From Methanoregula sp. UBA471 (GTDB lineage: Archaea > Halobacteriota > Methanomicrobia > Methanomicrobiales > Methanospirillaceae): DNA of 7,046 nucleotides. The notes under the pieces were generated by a model. That model searched no databases, was not told the origin of the DNA, and worked only from the letters and a program-made list of their open reading frames with translations. The stretch lies in contig DADT01000039.1 of the NCBI GenBank assembly GCA_002495065.1, positions 4,343 to 11,388 of the forward strand, given 5' to 3'. This document shows positions 6,779 through 7,046 of this stretch, one piece after another (positions within the stretch are counted from its first letter, which is position 1; each line of letters opens with the position of its first letter). The position numbers were made by a program, and so were the translations under genes.

Positions 6779-6801
6779 GCCTCACCCCGGTCAATCATCA
6801 T
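6775..6801 (-). other. Possible leader peptide ORF (MMIDRGEA) overlapping the HEAT start
   Basis: On the minus strand two adjacent ATG codons open an eight-codon frame that ends in TGA overlapping the HEAT-gene ATG as ATGA. It would lie inside the predicted leader and contains the HEAT ribosome binding site. AGAGGA about 12 bases upstream is a poorly spaced ribosome binding site. It could couple translation, or be chance: eight codons prove nothing. Confidence 0.2.
6782..6788 (-). promoter_or_regulatory. Ribosome binding site of the HEAT-repeat gene
   Basis: On the minus strand GGGGTGA lies three bases before the ATG. GGTGA is the common archaeal Shine-Dalgarno core. The spacing is short, but the match is good, and the in-frame TGA within it excludes any longer start. 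Confidence 0.5.
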
Positions 6802-6846
6802 TCCGCCAGCGCTTCCTCTTATGAATGCGTGTTAAGTTACCAGGGT

Positions 6847-6863
6847 GTTTAAACATTATTTCC
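6847..6863 (-). promoter_or_regulatory. BRE/TATA-like promoter of the HEAT-repeat gene
   Basis: On the minus strand GGAAATAAT runs into GTTTAAAC, resembling BRE plus TATA. Initiation about 25 bases downstream would be near 6825, giving a leader of about 45 bases before ATG 6778. The GTTTAAAC core is palindromic, so the element does not itself fix direction; the gene position does. Confidence 0.4.
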
Positions 6864-6866
6864 TGA

Positions 6867-6883
6867 ATTTCAATTTTTGAAAT
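6867..6883. repeat. Inverted repeat next to the HEAT promoter
   Basis: ATTTCA (6867-6872) is perfectly inverted as TGAAAT (6878-6883) around five bases. Seen from the HEAT gene it lies directly upstream of the BRE/TATA candidate, where an archaeal activator or repressor dimer could bind. The AT-rich sequence makes chance occurrence likely. Confidence 0.3.
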
Positions 6884-7046
6884 GAAGGAATACACGGACC
6901 ATCCCTGACGGGTACTTATCTGGCAGAGGGTTCAGAACAGATACAGGTCGCTTTCAATCCTGTAAATTTTTATGCTGCCTGAAATTCACGATTCATGCGA
7001 ACGAAAAACCCATGTCCTGGTGAATTTTTTTCTTCAAAAAAAAAAA
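6884..7046. other. Right-edge AT-rich non-coding region
   Basis: No supported gene lies here. TATCTG (6917-6922) and CAGATA (6938-6943) form a six-base inverted repeat with a 15-base loop. At 6995 an ATG opens a frame that runs off the right edge after about 17 codons and ends in Lys codons from the terminal A run; its composition does not look like a real N terminus. The last bases are a T7 run followed by at least eleven A, which could be a termination signal for genes entering from either side, or the end of an assembled contig. Confidence 0.4.

Noticed and set aside
6949..6960. CGCTTTCAATCC, similar to the end of some archaeal CRISPR repeats
   Set aside because: It occurs once, with no second copy at spacer distance in the window and no cas gene.
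6995..7046. Possible gene start (MRTKNPCPGEFF...) running off the right edge
   Set aside because: Only about 17 codons are visible, the last ones from a homopolymer A run, with no clear ribosome binding site.

Overview
This looks like chromosomal DNA of a methanogenic archaeon, most likely of the Methanomicrobiales (Methanoregula-like). That placement is an inference. It rests on GC-rich coding sequence separated by AT-rich gaps, archaeal BRE/TATA-like promoter candidates, GGTGA/GGGAG-type ribosome binding sites, and a gene set of a PepN-type peptidase, a soluble Lon-like protease, a desulforedoxin-like protein and a HEAT-repeat protein. No rRNA or tRNA gene, marker protein or database match confirms it.

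Layout. Bases 1-50 hold the possible last codons of an upstream gene whose TGA overlaps the next ATG (ATGA). Bases 47-2878 (+) encode a 943-residue M1 zinc aminopeptidase with an intact active site and a PepN-like C-terminal helical domain. A promoter-like gap follows. Bases 3113-3259 (+) encode a 48-residue desulforedoxin-like iron protein in which the last of the four expected cysteines is histidine. After 308 bases of non-coding sequence, 3568-5970 (+) encode an 800-residue soluble ATP-dependent Lon-like protease with Walker A and an intact Ser-Lys dyad. A convergent intergenic region with a good stem-loop/T-run terminator (6001-6038) separates it from 6218-6778 (-), a 186-residue HEAT-repeat protein with a strict 31-residue period. 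Bases 6779-7046 hold that gene's leader and promoter candidates and an AT-rich right edge ending in eleven A.

How the genes relate. Two of the four full genes are proteolytic: a cytoplasmic exopeptidase that trims peptides and an ATP-driven endoprotease. The small iron protein suggests redox or oxidative-stress chemistry. The HEAT protein is probably a scaffold. The three rightward genes are separated by non-coding sequence with promoter candidates, so they look independently transcribed rather than like one operon. I see no mobile element, CRISPR array, RNA gene or defence system. This is largely ordinary core or near-core archaeal DNA with a few family-level oddities: the Cys-to-His change, an insertion in the M1 domain, a non-canonical Walker B region, and a possible leader peptide.
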